Of a stretch of 64,000 nucleotides of DNA, positions 24,720 to 36,200 are shown piece by piece. Under the pieces are notes generated by a model. That model worked only from the letters and a program-made list of their open reading frames with translations. It was not told where the DNA came from and searched no databases. The stretch spans positions 870,001 through 934,000 of the forward strand of contig CAIIXF020000009.1 in NCBI GenBank assembly GCA_903813345.2, in the 5' to 3' direction. A program made the position numbers and the translations under genes. Source of the stretch: Owenia fusiformis (lineage: Eukaryota > Annelida > Polychaeta > Sabellida > Oweniidae). The first letter of the stretch is position 1. Each line of letters begins with the position of its first letter.

Positions 24720-25285
24720 AAAATATGCATATCTTGTGCTGCATGTGATCATAAAGGAATGTCAAATATACCGATCTTGACTCCATATATGCTAATGTAG
24801 TTGGTTTATATCTTCGCGCATGTCTCAATATAATCACATGCTGCATATCACTTATCTCAAAATATAGGAATACTCAGAATATTCTCAGGAATACTCATGA
24901 AAAATGGCATATATGCAGATTATATGCAAATATAACCAGTGTCAATTTCTATATATATCTAGTATACTCAACTGCTTATATTTGTCTATCCCAAATAAGC
25001 AGGTATATGCAGTTTCTGCGCTGCATATGATCACAAGTAAACAGCAAATATGCAAAGTATGTCTGAATATAAGCAAATATACTCAGTGACAGTACCCGTA
25101 TATGCAGTCAGTATTCTCCGTGGATGTTTGTTATATGCAGCTGCATATATTTGTGTTCCATATATGCAGTTATTGTCTGCGTTCTGTCAGTGATGATCAC
25201 TGTTTATAACATGCAATTCGAAGCAAATAAACACCAGAATTGCTCGTTATTTGCAAGCAATATTCGTTTTTTTATACAGTGTCAC
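24720..25285. repeat. ATATGCA-rich repeat and right member of inverted family
   Basis: ATATGCA or TGCATAT occurs about ten times in 450 bp (for example near 24723, 24908, 24920, 25005, 25023, 25046, 25099, 25132, 25140 and 25160). The right edge (25083-25285) is the inverted counterpart of 19706-19960. Several words extend to the octamer ATGCAAAT. Subterminal transposon repeats or a POU-factor site cluster are both possible. It lies at the 3' side of the GPCR gene. Confidence 0.5.
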
Positions 25286-25307
25286 CAATCCGCTTGACAC
25301 ATCATAG

Positions 25308-26378
25308 TTATACCGATCCTTGACGTATACAGTAAATGGATTCATGCATGACCAATATCCTTCCAAAGACCAATTCCCTCAACGACTCGCGAAATTTTTT
25401 TCCACTCAAGCAGTACATGAAGAAGTTCATCGCGCTGTTGAGGTAAAGTAACATACTTACAATCGCCCATCTGAGTTCTGCGTGTGCATCTTCAGCCAAT
25501 GTTGTTGTGAGTTGCTGATCATTGAGCAAGTTATTTTTAACTATATCGATGGCGATTGGACCTGTGAAACATAGGAATAGTAATGATATCGACACGAGCA
25601 TAATCGTAATCGACTTTACAGCGTCGTTCGTTTTCGAATTCGAGACGTTCATTTTCTTATTTCGACGAATCCTTGCTTTCAACAACTTAACAACGATTAA
25701 AATGTTACAAATTACTAGAATGGTAAAGGGAATAAACGAGGTGAATACTGCATCAATCCAGGGCCTGTATAAGTGAAGGAAAGTTTCAAAGGCTTGTTGG
25801 TATTCGCAGGTGACAGTATATGGTTCACCCATATCGATATAAACACGGTCTCCAATAGTGAAAATCCAGTGACAGTTCAGTCCAACAGTGAGTGACGTAA
25901 CGACACATATTACAATTATGGTTTTATTCTTTGTGCAGATTGACTTTGCCTTTAGGGGTAGGTAGACGAGAATAACTCTGTCAATTGAGACACAGACCAA
26001 CATCCAGGCAGATAAGCTTATAAATGTATATGTTGAAAAAATATGGAACTTGCAAACCCATTCATGTGCGGATCGGATTTCATAGTCAAACATAGAGAAA
26101 ATCCACTTTTCTCCTAGACTGATAACTAGTACTCCAATATCACAAATGGCAAGAGCAGACAAATACATTGAAAAGTTGCACTTTTTCATGCTTGTAAATG
26201 TCGTGACTAGAAATGATAAAATATTACCAATGACTCCAAGTACGATAACGACAGGTGACATATACTTCCATAGAGCCATTCCTATTTGGTATTCTACATA
26301 GTCCTCTATTGAAGATGTATCGTTATATCCTTGGGGAGAATTATTTTCTTCGACTCCAGAAGCTGTCGGCGACTCCAT
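25308..26378 (-). CDS. Rhodopsin-family (class A) peptide-receptor-like GPCR, intronless
   Basis: A single 356-codon ORF, complete. Seven hydrophobic segments at roughly residues 39-62, 71-94, 107-130, 153-172, 208-233, 255-280 and 300-324. Class A landmarks: G51-N52 in TM1, L-A-I-C-D80 in TM2, C109 and C191 for the extracellular disulphide, D133-R134-V135 in place of DRY, P217 in TM5, F-T-G-P274 in place of CWxP, and N-S-x-x-N-F-x-x-Y (314-322) in place of NPxxY. The acidic N-terminus has N-glycosylation sequons at N12 and N19 and no signal peptide. Basic residues in loop 3 (236-242) and a K-K-F-R helix 8 suit G-protein coupling. Acts at the plasma membrane. The closest broad family is invertebrate peptide receptors (FMRFamide, galanin or TRH receptor-like); the ligand cannot be assigned. 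Atypical DRV and NSxxN motifs suggest a lineage-expanded receptor. Confidence 0.93.
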   Translation of the reverse strand: MESPTASGVEENNSPQGYNDTSSIEDYVEYQIGMALWKYMSPVVIVLGVIGNILSFLVTTFTSMKKCNFSMYLSALAICDIGVLVISLGEKWIFSMFDYEIRSAHEWVCKFHIFSTYTFISLSAWMLVCVSIDRVILVYLPLKAKSICTKNKTIIVICVVTSLTVGLNCHWIFTIGDRVYIDMGEPYTVTCEYQQAFETFLHLYRPWIDAVFTSFIPFTILVICNILIVVKLLKARIRRNKKMNVSNSKTNDAVKSITIMLVSISLLFLCFTGPIAIDIVKNNLLNDQQLTTTLAEDAHAELRWAIVSMLLYLNSAMNFFMYCLSGKKFRESLRELVFGRILVMHESIYCIRQGSV

Positions 26379-26479
26379 CGTTACAATATGTGAAATATAG
26401 TGACGAGATTGGTATGGCTAATGGCATAATTTTGGCCAAGCCCCAGCGCTATGAATTATTCATTGATGGCAATTAATAT

Positions 26480-27210
26480 AATCAGGACAACATTTGGAGG
26501 ATCATGCCTTATGATCTCAATCTTGGCATCGTTCCGCTCGGCATTTCATTTTGACTTCACTACCAAATCTGCATGTTTTATAAGTAGCGATTTAACCTAA
26601 TTGGCAAAGTAACCAGCCACTCCGTCTAAGCGACTACATAAAGGATCCGTACTCATTGGTGTACCTATAAGGACTTCGAAATATTTAAAAAAGGGTAAAT
26701 TGGAATTCCAGGATTATTTTTCTGTAATATGAATCTTTAAGAAGTATATTTTCAACATATCACAAAAATAATATTTAGAACAGGGTAAAAAGTTGTTTTT
26801 ACAGTAATTCTTATCACATTTTATTCTGACTCTTTTTTATTCTGACTTAAAATGAGTAATTTTCATATATTTTCACAAAACCTTGAATAAAATCTTGATT
26901 TTTGTAGATACAGTATAAAACAGTATAAAACTACATTGTGTCAGAGCATAGCAAGCTTCACTATGCAGATCGGCCATGCATGTAATCCTATTGTTTCGAA
27001 AGGCACCCTATTGTGTTCTTGTTCCACAAGTCAGACCCCCTCTGATTTTACCTTTTTTGTTTAGTATTGACATTATTGCATAGTTCAAACATGAAATGAG
27101 AGAGGGTCCTGACTGCGGAAAATATACAATGTGAAAGTATAGCAAAAAATCTAGATTCCAAAACGAGGTCATATTGGATCTGCCAGACACCAATGCAACA
27201 AACTATCAGA
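26480..27210. other. 5' flank of the GPCR, no recognised feature
   Basis: Upstream of the minus-strand receptor start. AT-rich, no coding exon. A receptor promoter is expected here, but no convincing TATA or initiator could be singled out. Confidence 0.3.
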
Positions 27211-27214
27211 CAAG

Positions 27215-28040
27215 TATCAAATGGGTCAATTTATTATTGATTTATCAGTCATGTATGCCTCTGAAGTTGATATATCGAAGAGGGGCTGAATTAATATCCA
27301 TTTAGTCATTAAAGGGGCACTGTCTGTCAGGTAGTTCTCATGCTAATGAACACTAAATTATTTTAAACAAAGAATCAAATGGGTCAATCTTCTTTTGATT
27401 CATCAGTCATGTCTATCTCTGGAGATGATATGTTGAAGAGAAACTGAATTAACATCCATTTAGCCATTAAAGGGACATTGTAAGGTAGTTCTCACCCAAA
27501 GAAACAAATAGGTCAATCTATCTTTGAGCGATCATTCATGCATGCCCCTGAAAATGATATATTGCAGAGGGACTGAGTAATTATCAATTCAGTCATATAG
27601 AGGGACATTGCTTGGAAGATAGTTCTCATCCTAATGAACACACAAATATTTTAACAAATTATCAAAGGGTCCATATATTTTAGATTCATCAGTCATGCCT
27701 ACCCATGAAGATATTGCAGAGAGACTGAATCAATATCCATTTAGCCATTTAAAGGTACTTTGCTTGTAAAGTAGTTCTCCCCAAAGAAACAAATAGTTCA
27801 TTTGATCTCCATGCCTGCCCCTGAAGATGATATATTGCCGAGGGACTGAATTAATATCCATTTACCCATTTAAAGAGACACTGGTTGTAAGGTAGTTCTC
27901 AACCAAAGAGGCTAATTGGTCAATCTATTTTTGAAGCCTGTCCAAGAAGATGATATATTGCTGAAAGACGGAATCAATATCCATTTAGCCATTAAAGAGA
28001 CACTGCTTTAAGATAGTTCTCATCCTAAGTCACACTAAAA
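27215..28040. repeat. Degenerate satellite, about six units of 123-160 bp
   Basis: Units begin with 'caaatgggtcaat' or relatives near 27217, 27377, 27509, 27664, 27792 and 27915 and share 'gatgatatattgc', 'atatccatttagccattaaa' and 'aaggtagttctcaccc'. Longer units (about 160 and 155 bp) carry an extra 'ctaatgaacac' segment that shorter ones (123-132 bp) lack. No open reading frame persists. Confidence 0.85.
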
Positions 28041-28281
28041 TATTTTACTTCATAATAATTATATACATATAACTTGTACAACTGATAGATTAAAATATAC
28101 CCCCCATGTTTGATAGCAAAACAATGGATTTAAAACTGACGAAAAAGTATCCTACATGCACCTTTTCAATTTTAAAAAACAATCATTTGACTTCAATTGA
28201 ATTATTCTTTGAAAAGGCCAAATAAATATATCATATATTGGAAAGTCACAACTAGATTTTTGATATTTGAGTTGAATACCT

Positions 28282-28500
28282 AGGTTTTGTGTTTTCCATA
28301 TGTTGCCCTTTGTGTCCTTCATTTAATAAAGTTGTTTAATGTGCCTTCTAAATTGAATTCCCTACTGCATACCAAGTGAGGTGATCATGGTACTTTTGCT
28401 GAGGTTTAAGATTAAGATTCATTGAAATATTACATTTTTAGGGGTTATTTTATGATTTGTGTTTTCAATATGTTGCCCTTTGTGTCCTACTTAAATGATA
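28282..28500. repeat. Direct repeat pair around 'tgttgccctttgtgtcct'
   Basis: 'gtgttttccatatgttgcc' at about 28291 and 'gtgttttcaatatgttgcc' at about 28460 form a direct repeat about 170 bp apart. The rest of 28040-30130 is AT-rich with no gene recognised. Confidence 0.5.
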
Positions 28501-30137
28501 TTTTAATATATAGATTGATTGAATGGCCAACACACTTAAAATGATCATGAATAAATGACCTTAGTTTTAATCCCTATGACCTAATTTTGTTTTGGATGTG
28601 TTCATAATTGATAAAAGTAACTATTTCCATGTTATATTCAATAAAACCTTTTAAGGCATCTTTAGGTACATAGGGTAACGGATCCTTTTATACGTGCTTA
28701 TTTTTAATTGATCCCCTTTCTGCACGAACTATTGATGCCAAGTACACCTTGGTATAAAAAAGCAATTATTGTGGAAATATTACATTTATGACCACGATCT
28801 TTGACATAAATATTCATTAGGAAATGATCGTTTCAACACTGGTTTTACTGTGTGTAATACTATATTTTAATTGGATTACGTTAATAGCTTTCAGCTAATA
28901 CAAAAATTGTTTTCCATACACAGGCTACGGGCCTGACATTGCAACATCTTTTATAACAAATCTATAAAGTCAAATCTAATTTGAATAATATAAAGATGGA
29001 TTTATAAGTGATGTATACAATTGATGTTTATTGAAGTATGTGACACTTTAATTATTTATTTATTCTTTATTTATTTATTCTTCATAACAATATCAATTGG
29101 CCATGTATTGTATAAAAGACAAGATTAACACAGAATTGATATACTCATAACAATGTTCTTTATTCCAAATAAGAGAGTAACCATACAGTTATACAGACGT
29201 GTATTTAAAGGTCTCGGTGCTCTAAAAATTGATTTGTAGGAGGTACAAATACCACTGAAATCAGCATGAAAAGATCTCTAATTCTGTGTTTTCAGATTTT
29301 TAAATTGAAATCTCAATAACAAATTAAATGCTAAACTAATTCCATTTTGTAAAAATCCAAATGCGCCATCTTGAATTATGACATAACAATGACACCATCT
29401 CATTTGCATATTCACACATTTCTTCAAAAAACATAAAGTATGGGTCTGGCCCTTCAAAATGATATATAACTCATTGTGTCTTACTTCATTTTCTTGCTTC
29501 TAGATTCATTTACATTTTATTTTTTCATTTTTTTCATTTCTCCTAAAAGTGGCCAGTCTTCAAGAAGTTAAAATATCGTGGTGTATATATAACATTGATT
29601 TTCACTTGAACATTTGGATTGGATATTCAGCTTTCATTCCATGTAAGGAAAACAAAAATTAATAAAATGTTGATGGAGTGGGACGTGGGAGCTGCTACAA
29701 TGACCGCTACTTTTGGCAGTTTTCAGAACGTTTCTTCCAGTGTATTTTTTATTTATTTAATGAGAGGTTCACCTTAATCATTACAATAAAATTCCCGTTT
29801 TTGGGCTAATTTCCTGAAAGCATTATACGCTAATATTATCATATAAATTATTAGTATTAATATAAGGAATCGATTGCAATATGATAGATCGCTCATTTAG
29901 CCCTAGTTAGAGCTAATTTTGTATATAAAAGTGAAATAATTTGGGGAATCCACGAACAGTTTGGGGGTTTCTCTAGATCCATCGTTGTCAGGAAAATTGT
30001 GTCATATTACATTGGTTTTTCTCACAAGAGCGGGCTACGTGTATTACGGCATCAATTTGTGTTGGATGATATTGAGATATTCATTGTGACATTTGTTTTG
30101 GGGAATTCCTAACATCGGCCAAAAACCTTCACTCCCG

Positions 30138-30143
30138 TTTATT
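30138..30143 (-). terminator. Candidate polyadenylation signal of the esterase gene
   Basis: AATAAA on the minus strand about 140 bp after the esterase stop codon. Position fits; chance occurrence cannot be excluded. Confidence 0.4.
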
Positions 30144-30279
30144 AGTCGAGCAATTTATAATTGATTAGATTGCGAAAGCGTAATTTGCATTTCATTGATG
30201 AAAATAAATATTATCGATGAATTTTTTCCCAAAAAATCATTCTACTGTTTTCTAAGCCCTTGATAGTTATATAAATCAT

Positions 30280-33200
30280 TTAATTAACCCATGCGTAATC
30301 AAAAAAGCTATTTTCCATCCAAAATTTGCATTTAGTTGGTGCGTAGCCATGTACACCGGACGAAAACTTCACTTTGGCCCCTAGCAATGCGGTGCCTAAT
30401 GGACACGGTTTCCATTTCTTTGACTTTGGGGAACCAGTTTTTACAAATTCAAGAATATTTTTCACCACGGTCCGTTCAAACTGTTTGTCTCTTGCTGTTG
30501 GTGATGCAATGTAATTCGGAATGTGGCCAGAAAATGCCATATTGTCAAAATTATGGAACGCATACTTCGCTTTAAATGAAAACCCTTCGAGGATTATTGT
30601 TGGGACTGATGGGAACTGTGTTACAACATATCTATATACACCCGTCGTTCTATTTGAATCACAAGCCATATTGGCCAGTACATCATTGGGGCAGTTTACT
30701 AGTATGTCAGATACCATACTAGTGTACTGATACCTAGGGTCGCTGGAATTGGTTATTGGATAAAGCTCCAGGGCCTTGGCTGTTATATTCTCACTAAATG
30801 TGTCTAGTTTCTTCGTAACATAGTCCTCGTACTGCTGTTTGTTCCATGTTGTTACGTTTAAAGGGAATGGCTCAAAGTCAATCTCCTGAGCAGTTGTGCC
30901 TAAAGAAAAGTAAGATGGATGAGAATTTTTTTATATATAAGCTGCTTACTCAAATAAACTTGTACGTTTAGGGATCATACTATATACCCTTGCTACAATT
31001 GGATGATTTAAATCCCTTAAAGGGAGTTTTAGATAAGCGTTAAAATACATATACCCAGCTAAATGAATTCAATAATCTAAATCACGAGAAAATGACTAAC
31101 ATCATCAGGGTCACCTATATATATTTTCTGTATCGAAAATCCAGGGGATAAATATATTATGATTATGATTTACGTTTTACATCAAGCGATTTAATTGATG
31201 AAGGATATGTTAATGCATCGTCGCCTCACCTCAATGTGAAAAGAAAATGTAAAATGCATTTCTATATCTTTATTTTTTGTGAAAGTGGTATTATATATGG
31301 GTACCCAAGGACTGACAATTGTGTTACACATTTTGAATCTAATCTTAACAGTTCAGATAGAATGGAATCAACCCATACTTATGTATATCAGCAATGTGCA
31401 CATTTTGGGGTGGAATTCTTTGAAAATCGATGGGTTGCAATTTGAGAACTTTTAATTTGAGCTTTGTCAATTTAACATACATCTCAATGGTACAATAAGT
31501 AAGGAGAGTTCCAGAGAAGGGTGGACTAGATGTGTCCTGATCATGGCGGAGATATGAGCCATAGTGTGAGCGGGTAATTTATGAGAAATGACCAGCATTT
31601 TTGATGGAATTCCAGTCAATTTTCCCCCATTTATGACCCCTTTGGGCCCCCGTATGACCATTCTGATATACACAGGATGTTTAAATGTAAAATAAAAACA
31701 TTGTGTGGCCAAGCCTGAATGTGAATATCGACTCTATTTTGAAATTCTGCAAGATCCATGGACTCTGCGCAAATGGCAGCCGATATAAGGCCTCATAAAA
31801 AGGTGTCACTACGGTAATTTATTGAAAAAATTCACAAAATTCAAGTTCTGGGGTACACATAGCCATTTTCGAACGAATTAGCGCATACAATGACTATATT
31901 TCTGCGTTCCCCTATACATAACTTTCATCTTGACACTATATTAATATAGGATTTGTGTCTCGATTTTTAAATATCACTACGCCAACGTAGGGACTCATTT
32001 TTAGGTAAAATCCGTCCTACACCGATGAAAATTAACGAATAAAGTAGTTCCAGTTTGTGGGACTATATTCTTGCGATTCTTTCTAAGAATGGTACATTTG
32101 GAAAGTATTTGCCCTCTCAGCTTTACATACCTACCTCAAATGGCCGCAGTACATGCATTTAAACCTACTGCACCCACCATTGAAGTTGGCATGGCTTCGT
32201 TTTTAAAATATTAAAAAACACTGTCCCATCCGGAAGTGGTATCTACCGTAGTGACACCTTCCAAAACGGGAAAAGGATGGGTATCGATATGGTGAACTCT
32301 TTGAACACATGTTTCTCTTAAACAAGTCATCAAAAAATTCTGTAATTCTACACATCGTCAATTTAATGGTCATCTTTTTAATGGTGACAATATATACTTT
32401 TCTCTTTATTGTTTAATAAAAAACACATCAGACACCTCTTGGTATCATATGTTCGGAATAAAATGAAACATCTAACCGAACGCCCATTGGAACAAAATGG
32501 CATAAACACAACGTGTTAAGGGCTCTCAATAATGTAATTGTACAAAGAAAAGTTTGGTTGATTTACAAAAAGTATCTTGTTATTGAAATAAAAAAAATTA
32601 TCTTAATTTTTATCTATTTTGGGGGGTTTTGTTTTAATTTTTGAATCCTTTTTGTAAAATCAACCCAAATTTCCTTTGCATAACTATAATATTGAGGTTT
32701 AAGAAAACGTTGTATATGCTGTTTTGTTCCAACAAGTTTCGGAAAGATATTTTATTTCATTCTCAAGAATTGGTAAATAGGAACAAAAACAATTGCACTA
32801 AAAACAACAAAAAATGTAAACAAAAAACAGTTATATAAAATACTACATATAAATAATTTTCGTATTATGTCAATCAGTCAAAACAACTTAAAGGACCGTG
32901 TTTTTTACAGAATGGTTTCAACGATTGGTTGAAGAGAAAAGATTGTTGAATTCAGTTTACCATATCGATACCACTCCTTTGACTATGATAGTTTTTGCTT
33001 CAAAAATTGAGTTATTTCATGCTCAAAACACCTGCTTTTTCAAACTTTTAATGTGATGTGTTAGAATCTGAATTTGAATTTTTAGTGAATGCAAAATTAG
33101 ATATTAACCCTTTCATCCCCAAGGGGTCATTTATTAATATTATGAAAATTTCAAACTGACAAATACCTCTATGGCAAGAATTAATTATTTTTAAGTTTAC

Positions 33201-36200
33201 AATAATTACTTTAGAGAACATGTTTAAGAGTTTGAACCCAGATAGGCTGAGATAGGGGTCATAAGTGCAGTGGCCCCATTATGCTACAAAATGCTTCAGA
33301 ATTTTCGTTTTCGGACGAAATGAGATTTGACGTTTGAAAATAGTGTGAAGTTCCAATATCCAATTGGAAAGTTGAAAGGGTCAGCTTTAGGAATATGAAT
33401 TTGAATTTTGAGTGAATGCAAAATTAGATATTAACCCTTCGTCCCCAAGAGGTGATTTATTAATTTCATGAAAATACGAAAAGTACCCATATGACCCGAA
33501 TGGATTATTTCTAGATTTACAATAACTAATTCAATGCCAATATTGTACTTTGGAGAAAAGTTAAGAGTTTGAACCTAGATAGGCTGAGATAGGTTCCATA
33601 AGTGCAGTGATCCCATAATGCTACAAAATGCGTCAGAAGTTTTGTTTTCAGTAAAAAATGAGAAATGATATTTGAAAATATTATGTATTTTAATGTGTAA
33701 TTTGGGTATTTAGGAATGTACAATACAACTAACTATAAACTTCTCTTGAGAATATTAAGATTGCAGCAAGCGTGAATTGACTTAACATGAGAATATGCAC
33801 CTTTGACTTAACATTTGGTATCATCATATCCCTTTGACCTTAATATTAATTTTTTAAAAGGAGCACGAGTTGTTTGTAGAACTAATCTGGGGAGCTTTTT
33901 CGTGCATTCCGCATTTTGTGATATAAACCAAAACAACCACATAAGGTTTATATTAATGATTTACATTCCTGTTATTCCAAAGTCTGCTTGGAACTATTCC
34001 ATTGAATCACTATGGGTAATTCCACAAAGATAAAATTCTTGGGATTAAGGAAGAGGCACCAGTTACACAGTTTTAGAAATTTTTGGAATACATGAAACCC
34101 ATTATAAACAGCATTAATATTATTCAAAAGCGATCGTAATAATGATTCCCAGCCCTCTGAAGTTTGAAAAATAACAATACCTGGGTGTTAATCCATAGAT
34201 AATCCTTGGAAATGAAAAATATTTATTACTAACTGACTTTATTAGGATTATATGGTGTTATCTTATAGTCAATAAAATATTTTAAAGTGTATTGATGTTT
34301 TTTAGATGAAAAACACAAGCGAAATACATGAAAAAACTCCCGAGATTCATTCTACAAACAACTCGTGGTTCTTCACCCTTCTAAGTTTACTTATCAATGA
34401 TATGATTGATTCCAAAAGACCCGCAATACCCGCAATCTAAACAAGTGGTGTGGATGATGCACTACATATCAAGGTTAAGTGGCATCTCTATTTACCCATC
34501 CAGCATCTTATTTCACTCTAATTTCACTCTAAAGTAGATTTCCACCTCAAGTTTGCATAATGTCTAATATTGAGTGGTTTGAATGAATAGTTTCTTCATT
34601 TTGCAATTAAAGTACTTTTTTCTGTTTTATATGAAATATCATGATGCAAAATAAGATATTTGGCATCGTTTTCATGGATATTTGGGTGATAATGTCAAAG
34701 AGAAAATGTAATCCTAATCCCAAAGCGTTGACATACGCATGCGCACAAAATTTCGGATGTTCGAATAATATAAAATCATACCTATCATCAATGGTACGTC
34801 TTTCCACTTGAAATTCAGATCGGGGATAACTGTTCCTGAAAATACAACGATATGTCACGACAATATCACCTAATAAATATCAAAGAATATTTTTAAGGCA
34901 AAATAACATCACCTGTTTAAAACTGGAGTGTTGATAATATAGTCCAAAAATTTAACTCACCTCGATCAATTGATGTTGCATTGATCCTTAGAAAAACTAT
35001 TCTACTAAATAGTTTACATTCAATCAGAGCACGTTGTAGGGCTACTTTACTCGGGTAACACAAAAACATTTATCAGAGAAATGATCAACATGGAAGGCGT
35101 ATCACACAGACTTACCATCAGCAATAATAAGTGCTGCAGGAAAGTTCCCTTTAGTTGGCAGATCTACCATCTGCACTTCAAAGTTCCACAGAACTGCCAT
35201 CGCCTGGACCAACTTGTTAGGACTATAAAAATGTAATGAATGATAAGAAGACAATACCATATTTTACATAATTACAGAGATCATTAAAACTCTCAAAATG
35301 AGGACATTTTAAATACTGAATTGCTTAATTAATTGAACATAACCGCAAGTACACCCAACAATATGAGATGAAGTGATAAACACGCTACAATATGAGTACA
35401 ATCTGAGTATGAAGTAAATACTGTGTGAAACATGCAATATGAGTACAACGTAAATACTGTGTAAAACATGCAATATGAGTAGATAATAGATATAGCAAAG
35501 ATAGATCGATTACATCATTGATAAAAATAAGAACTCAAAATACTTCAGTGAAGACTTGATAATATTTTACAAATTATTGATCATGCTTAAGTAAAGTTTA
35601 TGATACGAATTGAGTACAACGGGCGCTTACTCAAGTTGTTGAAGACATTGTAATGTAGTACACCCAGTTGCGTTAAGGATTTTAAGGTTGTCTTGAGACA
35701 CCGTGGCGAGATCTTTGTTAATAACTGGAGACCCACCAATGGACCAAGCCCTGTGGAATAGACCATCAGCCAATGGAGACAACATCAGTGCAAACACAGA
35801 CGTCCCTCCACTACTTTGCCCATAGACAGTAACCTGAAGTTTGAAAACTAAAAATAATATTTTACGTACTCTGCTTTTGTAATATCAGACTATAACGATA
35901 TTAGAGAGGTTTCGCAATTTAACTTTTTTAGTTTAAGCACAACTTATCTAAAATCCGTTAGGTTTTACCAAAGTGCGTAATAGAAATCTTTAGAAATACG
36001 GTATAAAATACAGAAAGTACCAATTGCCCTTGAATTCTTCCTATCTAGCTAAATTTTACGAGTGGATATTAAAAACAAGGAAACTGTTGAACCTACTGAG
36101 GAACAGTCGCTTACCAAATCAGGATTTCCTCCAAATTCCTTTATATTTTGTTGCACCCATTTTAGGACCAAGATTTGATCCATAAACCCATAGTTACCCG

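Noticed and set aside
27200-28040. CRISPR-like array
   Set aside because: Units are 123-160 bp, diverged and lack short uniform repeats with unique spacers; the genome is plainly eukaryotic.
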